Positions 34,652 to 43,639 of a stretch of DNA of 64,000 bases are shown here, piece by piece. A program made the position numbers and the translations under genes. The DNA comes from Chryseobacterium piperi (GTDB lineage Bacteria > Bacteroidota > Bacteroidia > Flavobacteriales > Weeksellaceae): NCBI RefSeq assembly GCF_002285635.2, contig NZ_CP023049.2:3658001-3722000 (forward strand), read 5' to 3'. Positions within the stretch are counted from its first letter, which is position 1. Every line of letters starts with the position of its first letter. Under the pieces are notes generated by a model that saw nothing but the letters and a program-made list of their open reading frames with translations, made no database searches and was not told where the DNA came from.

Positions 34652-35923
34652 CTATGAGATAAGTATCGTGGAAAGATCTTTCCAGAACATCGGATAAGAT
34701 TTCTCAACGACATCTTCTTCCTCTATATTAAGTTCTTTGATCAGGCAGAACGGAGCAAAGCTCATGGCCATTCTATGATCCTGATATGTTTTGATAGAAA
34801 TATTTTCTTCCGGTTCTCCAAAGCTAACCGATTGAATCGTTGAGTCTGTAATTTCAGTTTCTGCTCCTATTTTTTTCAGCTCATTGTATAAAGCCTGAAG
34901 TCTGTCAGTTTCCTTTACTCTCAACGTTCCAAGCCCTGAAATATCGAAAGGGATTTTTAATGCTGATGCTGTTACACAAAGTGTTTGTGCAATGTCAGGA
35001 CAATTATTCATATCCAGTTCAATTTTTTCCGGGAAAGAGAAATTAGGATCAGGCTGTAAAGTGATTTTATGCTCATCTTCTGAAAAAGTTGTTGTAATTC
35101 CGAAGAGCTTTTCATAGATGTCCGCTATTGCAGAATCTCCCTGAGTGGATTGTTTATAGAAGCTTTTCAAATGAATGGTTTCTCTTCCTAATGCACAAAT
35201 CGAATAGAAATAGGACGCAGAACTCCAATCACTTTCCACTTCATAATGAATAACAGAAGAAGGGTTGCTAAAAGGTTCTACCTTAATGACATTTCCATTA
35301 AAAGTGGCTTTAATACCGAATTTAGTTATAATATCCAGTGTCATTTCAATATAGGATCTCGATGTGATATCACCCACAAGATTGATTTCCAAACCATTTT
35401 CCAGTTTTCCCGCGATAAGAAGCAAAGAAGTAATAAACTGGCTTGAAATATTAGCAGGAACATTCACCGTAGACTGAATGATTTTCTTTCCTTTAATTTT
35501 TAAAGGGGGAAAACCTTCGTTCTCCATGTATTCTATATCTGCTCCCAGATCACGAAGTGCATTGACCAGGTTCTTAATAGGTCTTTCTTTCATTCTTCCG
35601 GATCCTGTAAGGATAGTATCTCTGCCCTCAAAAATTGAAAAATAAGAAGTGAGAAAACGCATGGCAGTTCCCGCATGATGAATATCCACCACTTCAGCAT
35701 TTTGTTCAGAAGCTTCTATTTGTTTTTTATAGCCTTCACGAACCTCTATTGAGGTTTCAGACAAAGCTTTCGTCAGCATGTCAGTGTCCTGAGAATTGGA
35801 AAGGTTACCGATTTGTATGTTACTAAACAGACTTTCCAAAATCAATAAACGATTCGAAATACTTTTCGAACCGCTGATTTGTATTGTTCTGTTTCCTTCT
35901 AATTTTGATTGCTCTAACTTCAT
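34652..35923 (-). CDS. aroA: 3-phosphoshikimate 1-carboxyvinyltransferase (EPSP synthase)
   Basis: A 423-aa cytosolic enzyme that joins shikimate-3-phosphate and PEP in aromatic amino-acid synthesis. Visible family segments in order are SGSKSISNRLLIL (substrate-binding Lys near residue 20), DIHHAGTAMRFLT, a VPANISSQFITSLLL stretch, LGTLRVKETDRLQAL, and YQDHRMAMSFAP near the end. The length is normal. It is leftward, 137 bp downstream of a MazG-like gene, and closed by its own terminator. No neighbour belongs to the shikimate pathway. Confidence 0.96.
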   Translation of the reverse strand: MKLEQSKLEGNRTIQISGSKSISNRLLILESLFSNIQIGNLSNSQDTDMLTKALSETSIEVREGYKKQIEASEQNAEVVDIHHAGTAMRFLTSYFSIFEGRDTILTGSGRMKERPIKNLVNALRDLGADIEYMENEGFPPLKIKGKKIIQSTVNVPANISSQFITSLLLIAGKLENGLEINLVGDITSRSYIEMTLDIITKFGIKATFNGNVIKVEPFSNPSSVIHYEVESDWSSASYFYSICALGRETIHLKSFYKQSTQGDSAIADIYEKLFGITTTFSEDEHKITLQPDPNFSFPEKIELDMNNCPDIAQTLCVTASALKIPFDISGLGTLRVKETDRLQALYNELKKIGAETEITDSTIQSVSFGEPEENISIKTYQDHRMAMSFAPFCLIKELNIEEEDVVEKSYPMFWKDLSTILIS

Positions 35924-36060
35924 TGTTTCTTAAGGTTATAGACATTAGGTGCTATACCACAAGCTTACTCTTAATAACCCATTAAGGTATGGGGCAAGTC
36001 GTTAAGAATATATTAAGAGATTGCTTTGCTTTGTTCTCAATAGCAGCCTTTTGTCAATTT

Positions 36061-36387
36061 CTATTTCAATTTTTCATTATTCTGATGGCGGTCTTTGTCG
36101 CGATCAGTTTTTATCTTCATTTTTTTGTCAAAAGCTTCCTGTAGATTGACTCCGGTTTGATTGGCTAGACATAATGTTACAAACAGAACATCAGCCAGTT
36201 CTTCACCAAGATCTTTGCTCTTGTCACTTTCCTTTTCACTTTGTTCGCCATATCTTCTTGCGATAATTCTGGCTACTTCACCTACTTCCTCTGTTAACAT
36301 GGCCATATTGGTCAGTTCATTAAAATAACGAACCCCAATGGTTTTTATCCATTCATCAACCTGTTGCTGTAAATTAGTAATCTCCAT
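36061..36387 (-). CDS. MazG-like nucleotide pyrophosphohydrolase
   Basis: A 108-aa all-alpha NTP pyrophosphohydrolase. The metal-binding pattern is present: MLTEEVGEVARIIARR (E-E-x-x-E), then DLGEELADVLFVTLCLAN (E-E-x-x-D). Family members hydrolyse (d)NTPs to monophosphates and may clear damaged nucleotides. Its ATG shares one base with the stop of the upstream beta-helix lipoprotein gene (TAATG), so translation is coupled, although no functional link is obvious. Confidence 0.88.
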   Translation of the reverse strand: MEITNLQQQVDEWIKTIGVRYFNELTNMAMLTEEVGEVARIIARRYGEQSEKESDKSKDLGEELADVLFVTLCLANQTGVNLQEAFDKKMKIKTDRDKDRHQNNEKLK

Positions 36388-37793
36388 TATTGATAAGCTC
36401 CGAGCGTTGGGTTAGTAGTTCTTGATACATTGGCAATGTCAAAAGGTACACCTGCTGCAACAGTAACATTTCCTTTAGCTTTTGCTGGTGAATTGCTTTT
36501 TACTCTCAGATTAAGATGAGAGGTATAAACGTTTACAAATAAGGGGTCTTCATTTCTCAAGCATTGAATTACATTCGGATTGCTGTCAAAATTAAAACCG
36601 GCTTGCGATGTGTTGGAATATTTTAATAAAGAATTTTGGAATTGGAAGTTAAACTGCTGCCCAGGGGTTTGTTCTAAATTAACTGAATTATCCCGGTCAG
36701 AAAATACAATGCTGTTTCGTACATTCAGTTGTAGGGCTCCTTGTTCCGATTGACCGGAATCATTTTTCCATTCATTGGTTGCAAAAATACCAAGTCTATT
36801 GGCTGAAGATAAAACTTTAGAATAGTTGGCAATAGTAGAGTGTATATAATTATGGGTTCCTCCTTTAAAAATGCCGATAGCAGATTCCCCACAATTATTC
36901 ATTACTAAGTTTTGTGCAGAGACTGTAGAGTTGACTGCATAAATTCCATATTCCTGGAAGGTGTGAATAATTGAATTGCTGATGGTGGCGTTGGTCTGTT
37001 TCATTTCCAGTCCGCGTGTTCCTCCAAAAAGTCTGGCGTAATTCATATTAAGTGTAGACCCTGCCTCCATTCTGATAGAGTTCCAGTTTTTAGGAATGGT
37101 ATCATAGCGCGGATCATTTCGGTCTCCACGAAGGACAACCTGATTGTTCAACGTTCCGTTTATATTAAGGGATGCTCCGGCGGATACTTTCATTCCGCTA
37201 TTCTTATGAAAATAAACTTTGGTTCCCGGTTGGATATCTAAGGTAATATTAGGGTTAATGGTTAAATCGCCATAAATAATTTTAGCCTTATCATTATTCC
37301 AGGTAGTATGATTGTTAATCACATTTGGATTACTTGGTGTTTTAATAAAAAATTCAGCATCCTGAACTACAGAGAATAAAGTGACATGTTGTTGTCCTGC
37401 CGGGCTTGTAAAAACGATTCTGTCTTCAGCAATGGCTTCCGGACCAGTAGCCTGTGGAGCAATTTCAACAAAAATATAAAGACTGTCTTTTTTTCTTAAA
37501 GGAACATCTTTAAAATCATAACCTGCTTTTCCATCTACATTGATTTTATAGAGCGATGCAGCTCCTTTTTCCAAATTAATTCTGGGAATTAAAATATCTT
37601 TATTCTCATTATTATAGACCTTTACCAGATATGTTTCCGAGCGTACCTGATGATAAACCGTATCACAGAATATCGTATCGCTTGAAAATCTCAATTGCTG
37701 AGAAGGTGCATCAAAGCTGATATCATCTTTATTGCATGATACTGTGACAAGAAGCATCCAGAAAGAAAAAGCCAGTAATAATTTGAATTTCAT
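36387..37793 (-). CDS. Lipoprotein with parallel beta-helix domain
   Basis: A 468-aa protein when read from the ATG at 37793. A TTG nine codons earlier overlaps a leftward TAAATTTG box at 37825-37818, so it is unlikely to be the start. The lipobox VTVSC (Cys near residue 20) anchors it. An Ig-like part follows (about 30-150). A right-handed beta-helix then spans about residues 170-400 (pectate-lyase-like turns such as LDIQPGTKVYFHKNSGMKVS and NATISNSIIHTFQEYGIYAV). No catalytic acid cluster of a polysaccharide lyase is evident. It is a surface or periplasmic lipoprotein of unknown function. Confidence 0.75.
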   Translation of the reverse strand: MKFKLLLAFSFWMLLVTVSCNKDDISFDAPSQQLRFSSDTIFCDTVYHQVRSETYLVKVYNNENKDILIPRINLEKGAASLYKINVDGKAGYDFKDVPLRKKDSLYIFVEIAPQATGPEAIAEDRIVFTSPAGQQHVTLFSVVQDAEFFIKTPSNPNVINNHTTWNNDKAKIIYGDLTINPNITLDIQPGTKVYFHKNSGMKVSAGASLNINGTLNNQVVLRGDRNDPRYDTIPKNWNSIRMEAGSTLNMNYARLFGGTRGLEMKQTNATISNSIIHTFQEYGIYAVNSTVSAQNLVMNNCGESAIGIFKGGTHNYIHSTIANYSKVLSSANRLGIFATNEWKNDSGQSEQGALQLNVRNSIVFSDRDNSVNLEQTPGQQFNFQFQNSLLKYSNTSQAGFNFDSNPNVIQCLRNEDPLFVNVYTSHLNLRVKSNSPAKAKGNVTVAAGVPFDIANVSRTTNPTLGAYQ

Positions 37794-37874
37794 CGAAATT
37801 AAGGTTTTAATAGATTTCAAATTTAACGAAAATACTTTAATTTTCTTATCAATTGAAAAATATTGGATTCTCTA

Positions 37875-37905
37875 TTTGGATATTAGAAAAAATATTGTAT
37901 TTTTG
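37875..37905 (+). promoter_or_regulatory. Consensus promoter of rpmE2
   Basis: TTTG (37875-37878), a 19-bp spacer and TATTTTTG (37898-37905) match the Bacteroidota housekeeping promoter fully. About 70 bases of leader follow before the ATG at 37979. That leaves room for autoregulation, but I see no clear structure. Confidence 0.8.
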
Positions 37906-37978
37906 CACCCTAAAATTAGCAGAGAAATATCCATTACTATTTCGAAAGCAAAACTTTAATTTTTTAACAAATTGTATT

Positions 37979-38230
37979 ATGAAAAACGGAATTCACCCAG
38001 AAAATTATAGACTTGTTGTTTTCAAAGATATGAGTAACGACGAGGTGTTTCTTTGCAAGTCTACTGCAGAAACAAAAGACACTATCGAGTACGAAGGACA
38101 GGAGTACCCATTAATCAAAATGGAGATCTCTTCAACTTCTCACCCTTTCTACACTGGTAAAGTAAAATTAGTAGATACTGCAGGTAGAGTAGATAAGTTT
38201 ATGAACAAATACAAAAAATTCGCTAAGTAA
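37979..38230 (+). CDS. rpmE2: Type B 50S ribosomal protein L31
   Basis: An 83-aa protein starting [20 protein letters not shown], with [20 protein letters not shown] and a Lys-rich end. Type B L31 lacks the CxxC zinc motif of type A, and only a single Cys (FLCKS) is present here. The frame stays open further upstream, but that would run through the promoter, so the ATG at 37979 is the start. It is a single-gene unit with its own consensus promoter and terminator. Confidence 0.95.
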   Translation: MKNGIHPENYRLVVFKDMSNDEVFLCKSTAETKDTIEYEGQEYPLIKMEISSTSHPFYTGKVKLVDTAGRVDKFMNKYKKFAK

Positions 38231-38251
38231 TTTTTTGAATTAACGATATTG

Positions 38252-38282
38252 AAGTCTTCCAATTTTTTGGAAGACTTTTTTT
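38252..38282 (+). terminator. Terminator of rpmE2
   Basis: An 11-bp perfect stem AAGTCTTCCAA/TTGGAAGACTT with a 4-nt T loop is followed by a T run. Confidence 0.92.
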
Positions 38283-38394
38283 ATGCAGAAATTTAGGAGA
38301 TGAAGGTTATAAATTAGTTTTAGTATTTGTATTTTTGTTTTAGATAGAAATTAGAAACTAAAATCTGGAAAATAATCATATCAATAAGGTGCAT

Positions 38395-38446
38395 GACTTC
38401 CAGCTTCACGCCTCTAACTTCTAACATTCTAACCTCTAACTTCTTA
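38395..38446 (+). repeat. Short-word tandem filler repeat
   Basis: A degenerate series of 7-12-base words (CCTCTAACTTCTAACATTCTAACCTCTAACTTC, in successive variants of TCTAAC) just before the GlmU-like gene. It is similar in kind to the filler at 59-200. Confidence 0.45.
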
Positions 38447-38449
38447 AAA

Positions 38450-39610
38450 ATGCAATTAGTACTTTCAGATGCACAGTATTGGGAAGATTTTCTCCCGCTT
38501 ACATTTACCCGCCCAGTTGCTGAAATGCGATGTGGGATTCTTACCTTCTCTGAGAGGTGGAAAAGATTACTCGAGAACGATGAAATTTCTTATTTCACTG
38601 AAAACTACCTGCAAAAAAAATTTAAAAATCCGGAAGAAAAAGAAAGTCTTTTTCTGGTTGCCAATTTTCTTCCGACTGATCAGGTACTCCAGCAGATAAA
38701 AGATCTGAAACAAGGCGAAGCTTTGGTTTATGAAGATGAATTGATTGCTGCTAAGATCAATATGAAAGGGTTTTCACTGAATCAGATCGAAAAGATGACC
38801 GATATTAAAGAAGAACTGGTCTTCTTTAAGAAACCTAAAGATTTATTTACCTATAATCATAAGGCTATTGATTTTGATTTCGAACTGCTTACAAAAGGAA
38901 GAACTTCACAGGAGCTTTCTTCTACCAATGGTTTTTTAGGAGATAAAAAAGATTTGTTTATCGAAGAAGGAGCACAAATTGAATTTTCAACATTCAATAC
39001 CAAAACAGGTAAGATTTACATCGGGAAAAATACAGAAGTAATGGAAGGCTGCCATCTTCGTGGCCCTATTGCGCTTTGTGATGATTCTAAATTCAATTTA
39101 GGAGCAAAGATTTATGGAGCCACTACGATCGGCCCAAACTGTAAGATAGGAGGTGAGGTCAATAATATTATTGTATTTGGATATTCCAGTAAAGGACACG
39201 AAGGTTTTGTTGGGAATTCAGTAATCGGGGAATGGTGTAATTTTGGAGCGGATACCAATTCATCAAATATGAAGAATAATTATGGTAACGTAAAATTCTG
39301 GAGCTACCGGACCAAGGCTTTTGAAGATACAGGATTACAGTTTGCCGGGCTCATTATGGGAGATCATTCTAAAACAGCAATTAATACCCAATTAAATACG
39401 GGAACCGTCATTGGTGTGGCTTCCAATATTTTTAAAGAAGGCTTTCCTCCGAACCTCATAGAAAACTTTTCTTGGGGTGGATTTAAAGGGGATGAAAGAT
39501 TTAAATTGGATAAAGCTTACGAGGTTGCCGCAAGAGCAATGGCAAGAAGGAAAGTAGCCTTAACAGACGATGATAAGGGGATTTTAAAATATATTTTCGA
39601 TGAATATTAA
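38450..39610 (+). CDS. Bacteroidetes-type GlmU-like sugar-phosphate nucleotidyltransferase
   Basis: A 386-aa protein when read from the ATG at 38450. The 19 codons upstream in frame are filler repeat. It belongs to the alternative GlmU family found in Bacteroidota (TIGR03991 type), with an N-terminal nucleotidyltransferase-like half (VLSDAQYWEDFLPLTFTRPV) and a C-terminal left-handed beta-helix (hexapeptides such as IYIGKNTEVMEGCHLRGPIA and GATTIGPNCKIGG). The likely role is UDP-GlcNAc formation for cell wall and lipid A. A TATTTTTG box at 38330-38337 with an imperfect -33 TTAT is a possible promoter. Confidence 0.88.
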   Translation: MQLVLSDAQYWEDFLPLTFTRPVAEMRCGILTFSERWKRLLENDEISYFTENYLQKKFKNPEEKESLFLVANFLPTDQVLQQIKDLKQGEALVYEDELIAAKINMKGFSLNQIEKMTDIKEELVFFKKPKDLFTYNHKAIDFDFELLTKGRTSQELSSTNGFLGDKKDLFIEEGAQIEFSTFNTKTGKIYIGKNTEVMEGCHLRGPIALCDDSKFNLGAKIYGATTIGPNCKIGGEVNNIIVFGYSSKGHEGFVGNSVIGEWCNFGADTNSSNMKNNYGNVKFWSYRTKAFEDTGLQFAGLIMGDHSKTAINTQLNTGTVIGVASNIFKEGFPPNLIENFSWGGFKGDERFKLDKAYEVAARAMARRKVALTDDDKGILKYIFDEY

Positions 39611-39627
39611 CCTGATTATATAAAAGG

Positions 39628-39652
39628 CTTCAAAATTTTTTGAAGTTTTTTT
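39628..39652 (+). terminator. Terminator of the GlmU-like gene
   Basis: CTTCAAAA (39628-39635) pairs with TTTTGAAG (39638-39645) and is followed by seven T. The loop is very tight, so in practice the inner base pairs open. Confidence 0.75.
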
Positions 39653-39712
39653 ATTTTTGATGTAATAGAAGTTAATTTTTAATTGTCTTACTTATAGAAT
39701 CAAAACTAACTT

Positions 39713-40222
39713 ATGAACCAAGAGACCTTTAAGAATACGGTGTTTATTCTCAAAAACGAGATGTATCGTTTTGCGAAGAGGTTTGTCATGAGTAGTGATG
39801 AAGCAGAAGATGTTGTACAGGATCTGATGATTAAGTTCTGGCAGAAAAAAGATGAACTGGAGCAGTTTGGAAATTTAAAATCTTATGCGCTGAAGGCCGT
39901 CCGGAACGAGTGCCTGAACAGGCTGAAGCATCACGATGTAAAACTCGGGTTTGCAGATATGCAGCTTCACCGGTCAGAGCTTTACAGTATGGAGATTAAT
40001 AATCTGAAAGAACATATTATAGGATTTATAAATCAACTTCCTGAAAAACAAAAAATGGTAATCCATTTGAAAGATGTAGAAGAGTATGAAGTGTCTGAAA
40101 TTTCTGAAATGCTGGAAATGGAAGAAAATGCAGTAAGAGTAAACCTTATGCGTGCAAGACAAAAAGTAAAAGAACAAATTTCACAATTGATGAATTATGA
40201 ACAACGATCAATTTCAAGATAA
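39713..40222 (+). CDS. ECF-type RNA polymerase sigma factor
   Basis: A 169-aa sigma-70 family protein with region 2 (MYRFAKRFVMSSDEAEDVVQD, in two parts, and KFWQKKDEL; residues about 15-60) and region 4 (LPEKQKMVIHLKDVEEYEVS then EISEMLEMEENAVRVNLMRARQKVKEQ; about 105-160). No region 3 lies between, as in ECF factors. It is the first gene of a five-gene operon. The next gene overlaps it by 26 bp and encodes its likely membrane anti-sigma factor. The operon probably feeds back on envelope proteins, namely the DUF4252 and DUF2807 products downstream. Confidence 0.92.
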   Translation: MNQETFKNTVFILKNEMYRFAKRFVMSSDEAEDVVQDLMIKFWQKKDELEQFGNLKSYALKAVRNECLNRLKHHDVKLGFADMQLHRSELYSMEINNLKEHIIGFINQLPEKQKMVIHLKDVEEYEVSEISEMLEMEENAVRVNLMRARQKVKEQISQLMNYEQRSISR

Positions 40223-40862
40223 GTACAAAGAAATCTTCCGGGATATTAAGGAAGAGAAAATGGATTGGGATTTTGATGATTTCCTTCAAAAAGCTGAAGG
40301 TGTAGATAATGATGATGATAAGATCATCCCTCTTGAAAAGAAAAAGCCTTCTTTCCCTAAATGGTTTTGGATGGCAGCAAGTGTAGTGGTGCTTTTAGGT
40401 ATAGGTTTTGTCATTAATTATCATCAAAATACAGATATAAAGGAACAGTCTCAGCTTGTAGAGCATCAGGTATTGCAGCAAAAAACTGATTTTATTGAAG
40501 AAAATCACGAACCTGAACAACAAGTGGCCGTCAATCATGTAGATACAGTTTCTGTAAAAAAAGATTCTATATTTCAGGAAAATTCGATTGCAGAAAAAGA
40601 TGTAATGGATGAGATTTTACCAAAAAGAGGGAGATTGAAAAAAGAAGTAAGACCTAAATATACGGACAATACTTCCTATAAAAAATATAATGTGGCTAAA
40701 AAAGATTCCACCGGATACAAAAACAATTATGTAATTGTAAACGGAAAGAGAATTGATAATGTAGAAGAAGCTATTAATGTAACTAAATATTCATTTCAAA
40801 TATTTGCAAATAACGTTAGTGAAAAGTTAGTTCAACCCAAAGTAATGGATGATGACTATTAA
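40197..40862 (+). CDS. Putative membrane-bound anti-sigma factor
   Basis: A 221-aa single-pass protein. The acidic N-terminal part (residues 1-50, DWDFDDFLQKAEG) would face the cytoplasm. A transmembrane helix lies at about 56-73 (FWMAASVVVLLGIGFVI). A charged, Gln- and Lys-rich outer domain with no recognisable fold follows. The 26-bp overlap with the ECF sigma gene and the topology support an anti-sigma role. There is no zinc-binding HxxxCxxC motif, so it is not a ZAS type. Confidence 0.75.
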   Translation: MNNDQFQDKYKEIFRDIKEEKMDWDFDDFLQKAEGVDNDDDKIIPLEKKKPSFPKWFWMAASVVVLLGIGFVINYHQNTDIKEQSQLVEHQVLQQKTDFIEENHEPEQQVAVNHVDTVSVKKDSIFQENSIAEKDVMDEILPKRGRLKKEVRPKYTDNTSYKKYNVAKKDSTGYKNNYVIVNGKRIDNVEEAINVTKYSFQIFANNVSEKLVQPKVMDDDY

Positions 40863-40930
40863 CTAAAAATATGATTGTTGTGCCTTTGATATCAAGGTGT
40901 TAATGATCTCCTTAAATTAAAAATTGACTC

Positions 40931-42214
40931 ATGAAAAAAATATTGATCATATTCGCACTTGCTTTTTCCCATTTCTTTAATGTTTACGGGCAAGCAGACA
41001 AATTCGATAAACTTTTTGAAAAATACCAACAGGTAGAAGGTGTAACTTCTATCAAGATTGCAAAGCCGATGTTTGGCATGCTCAGCAGCCTGAATATTGA
41101 TGATTCCCAACTGGATCAGATTAAACCATTGCTGTCAAAGATCAATGGATTAAGAATCCTGATCACAGAAAATCCTGAAAATGTAAACAGCGCTGTCGGA
41201 AAAAAGCTGCAAAATAATCTTTCTCAGATTAATAAAGATATTTCATCTTATTTGAGCCATCTGAATTACAATGAAATCATGTCTGTAAACAGCAGCGGAA
41301 ACAAAATAAAATTTCTTTCTTCCGAAGCAAAAGAAGGTATACTGGATGATGTATTGTTAAGCATTGACAATGGAAGCGGAGGAAATGTATTGGTGATGCT
41401 GGACGGAAAGCTTTCAATGGATGACCTTAATAAAATTATTAATTCTAGTGAAACAAAAATAAGCTCGATCACCAATAGTACAAGAAGTAGCTTGTCGTCA
41501 GAGAATACTTCTTCTTATCTAAATGGGGAAGCCCGAAATGTGGGAGAATTTACCGGAATCCAGGTAAGCACAGGAGTAAACGTTGTGTATAAGCAAGAGA
41601 ACCCAATTAGTGTGAAAGTTATTGCAGATGCTGACAAGCTCCAATACGTTATTACTAAAGTAGAAAACGGGATATTGAAAGTATATGTAGATAATAAAGG
41701 GACAAAGAACCTGAGATTTAAAAATTTAAGTGTTAATGTGTCTTCCCCAAGAATGGAGTCTGTCAAAACCTCTTCAGGAGCCAACTTTACGGTAATAAAT
41801 ACAGTAAAAGGAGCTAATTTAGATATTGATGCATCTTCAGGGTCTAACATCAAAGGAAAGTTCAGTATGTCAAATACTACGAATGTGAGTGCAACTTCAG
41901 GGTCTACTATAAAGGCTACCATTAACACAGGAAATATTATCGTAAAAGCTTCCAGTGGTTCTGATACGCTTTTGGAAGGGCAAGCTAATTCCGGTTTAAT
42001 GGATGTGAGCAGTGGAGCGCTATGTAAAGCCGAAAACCTGAGAATGAGTGAAGTGGAAGCGGAATCTACCTCAGGAGGAAGTTTAAGTGTCAACGTTACA
42101 ACAAAACTTACCGTAAGAGCTTCATCAGGAGGTTTAGTAAAATATAAAGGAAATCCTGAAATTAACTCTAAGATCAGTAAGACTTCGGGAGGAACCTTAA
42201 AATCAATAAACTAA
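40931..42214 (+). CDS. DUF4252 and DUF2807 domain fusion, secreted
   Basis: A 427-aa protein with a signal peptide (ends VYGQ). The N-terminal half (about 20-165) is DUF4252 (KFDKLFEKYQQVEGVTSIKI). The C-terminal half (about 195-425) is DUF2807, the GIN-domain beta-helix, with many S-S-G and T-S-G turns (KTSSGANFTV, DASSGSNIKG, TSGGTLKS). The two domains usually occur in separate Bacteroidota proteins. It lies 68 bp after the anti-sigma gene and 18 bp before a second DUF4252 gene. A role in sensing or adjusting the envelope is inferred from the operon only. Confidence 0.82.
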   Translation: MKKILIIFALAFSHFFNVYGQADKFDKLFEKYQQVEGVTSIKIAKPMFGMLSSLNIDDSQLDQIKPLLSKINGLRILITENPENVNSAVGKKLQNNLSQINKDISSYLSHLNYNEIMSVNSSGNKIKFLSSEAKEGILDDVLLSIDNGSGGNVLVMLDGKLSMDDLNKIINSSETKISSITNSTRSSLSSENTSSYLNGEARNVGEFTGIQVSTGVNVVYKQENPISVKVIADADKLQYVITKVENGILKVYVDNKGTKNLRFKNLSVNVSSPRMESVKTSSGANFTVINTVKGANLDIDASSGSNIKGKFSMSNTTNVSATSGSTIKATINTGNIIVKASSGSDTLLEGQANSGLMDVSSGALCKAENLRMSEVEAESTSGGSLSVNVTTKLTVRASSGGLVKYKGNPEINSKISKTSGGTLKSIN

Positions 42215-42232
42215 TCACTTAACCTAATCACC

Positions 42233-42733
42233 ATGAAAATTTTAAAGAACACCTTCCTGCTGGTTTGCACCATTTTTCTTCTGCAATCCTGCGTGGTTTC
42301 TCACAAGCCGAATATGGATTTTTTCAGTAATTCTGATTACAATTTTAAAGGGGCTAAGTTTGAGAGTATCAATGTTCCGTTGTTTTTAGCAAAACCTTTT
42401 ATTAAAAAGGCATTAAGAGAAGATGGTGAAAATGAAGAAATGATAGCCCTCGTTAAAAAAATATCAAAAATAAAAGTTTTGACTGTTGAAAACGGGGATA
42501 AGGAAATGTTGAAAGACTATGCTCAATATCTAAATAATAATAATTATGAAGACTGGGCTACGATAAAACATGATGGGGATAATGTAAATGTTCGGGTAAA
42601 GCAATCCGGTGAAACTATTAAAAATATGCTGATTACCGTGAATTCAGATAAAGAGCTGGTTTTTGTAGATGTAAAGGGTAGCTTCACTCCGGATGATATT
42701 TCAAAATTCATTAATGCAGCATCAGATAAATAA
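42233..42733 (+). CDS. DUF4252 domain lipoprotein
   Basis: A 166-aa lipoprotein with lipobox LLQSC (Cys near residue 20). The body (residues about 35-165) is a compact alpha/beta domain (ALVKKISKIKVLTVENGDKE, VKGSFTPDDISKFINAASDK) like the DUF4252 half of the preceding gene, so the pair arose by duplication. It is the fourth gene of the ECF-sigma operon. The function is unknown. Confidence 0.8.
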   Translation: MKILKNTFLLVCTIFLLQSCVVSHKPNMDFFSNSDYNFKGAKFESINVPLFLAKPFIKKALREDGENEEMIALVKKISKIKVLTVENGDKEMLKDYAQYLNNNNYEDWATIKHDGDNVNVRVKQSGETIKNMLITVNSDKELVFVDVKGSFTPDDISKFINAASDK

Positions 42734-42760
42734 TTTATTTTTATCAATAAATTATTTACC

Positions 42761-43468
42761 ATGGAAAAATTAATTAGGGAAGTGCGCATGCTTAAAATAT
42801 ATGCTGCCTCACTTACAATCGCATGTATTCTGCTTTTTTTATCAGCTTTTAAATCCAATAATAATCACCAACGGTTTGAAGAAATTGATGTTGAGAGAAT
42901 TAATATCGTTGAGAAAGATGGAACCTTAAAAATGGTAATCAGTAATAAGAAACGCCAGCATCCTGGATTATTAAATAATAAGCCTCTTAAATCCAGAGAA
43001 AGGGAGGCCGGATTGATTTTCTTTAATTCATTAGGAGACGAATGTGGAGGACTGATTTATGATTCTGATGAAAAAGGCTCAGGAATGGTATACTCCGTAG
43101 ATCAAAGAAAAACAGATCAGATCATGCAATTGCAATATAGTGAAGTTACAGGCGCAGATAAGAAGAGAGCTTACGGTTTAAAGCTTTGGGACAGACCACA
43201 TAATTTTCCATTAGAAATAATGATCCGCTTTGATGATTCATTACAAAAGTTAAATGATCCTGCGGCAGTAAAGAGAGCTTATACAAAGCTGAGGGAAGAA
43301 GGGAAACTTGGAAATGAACGTTTTTTTGCAGGAAAAGCAGCAAATGGAGATGTAGGACTTTTTATCCGGGACGATAAAGGCCGAATGCGTCTTAAGATCT
43401 ATGTGGATAAAAACAATCAGACCCATATTGAAAATGTTGATGAAAACGGACAACTTACACGTCAATAA
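42761..43468 (+). CDS. Membrane-anchored protein of unknown function
   Basis: A 235-aa protein with one N-terminal transmembrane helix (about residues 12-30, YAASLTIACILLFLSAF). The rest is extracytoplasmic and beta-rich with repeated short blocks: RINIVEKDGTLKMVISN, EAGLIFFNSLGDECGGLIYD and DVGLFIRDDKGRMRLKIYVD. These blocks look like tandem beta-meander repeats carrying G-D/N-E-x-G turns. I do not recognise the family. It is the last gene of the ECF-sigma operon and is followed by a terminator. Confidence 0.7.
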   Translation: MEKLIREVRMLKIYAASLTIACILLFLSAFKSNNNHQRFEEIDVERINIVEKDGTLKMVISNKKRQHPGLLNNKPLKSREREAGLIFFNSLGDECGGLIYDSDEKGSGMVYSVDQRKTDQIMQLQYSEVTGADKKRAYGLKLWDRPHNFPLEIMIRFDDSLQKLNDPAAVKRAYTKLREEGKLGNERFFAGKAANGDVGLFIRDDKGRMRLKIYVDKNNQTHIENVDENGQLTRQ

Positions 43469-43518
43469 AAAGATAATTTTATATTCAAGTTCATATAACT
43501 TCATTTTATTTTGTACAG

Positions 43519-43545
43519 AACCGCTTTTAATTAAGAGCGGTTTTT
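43519..43545 (+). terminator. Terminator of the ECF-sigma operon
   Basis: AACCGCT/AGCGGTT arms (43519-43525 and 43537-43543) are followed by a T run to 43545. Confidence 0.85.
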
Positions 43546-43594
43546 CGATTTAACTTATTGATTATTAATTTTTATTTAAACTATTAAAAAGAAT

Positions 43595-43625
43595 TTTCTA
43601 GTCTCATTAAAATAACTTAATTTTG
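43595..43625 (+). promoter_or_regulatory. Promoter of guaB
   Basis: TTTC (43595-43598) lies exactly 19 bp before TAATTTTG (43618-43625). The -7 box is perfect and the -33 box has one change. The ATG is 14 bases further on. Confidence 0.65.
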
Positions 43626-43639
43626 CAAAGAAAGTAAAG

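Noticed and set aside
37853..37978. N-terminal extension of the L31 frame
   Set aside because: The stretch contains the consensus promoter TTTG-N19-TATTTTTG and is not conserved in L31 proteins, which start MKNGIHPE.
41515..42093. A 192-codon open frame on the minus strand
   Set aside because: It lies wholly inside the DUF2807 half of the fusion gene. The repeated Ser-Ser-Gly codons keep the opposite strand free of stops, and there is no signal peptide, promoter or family likeness.
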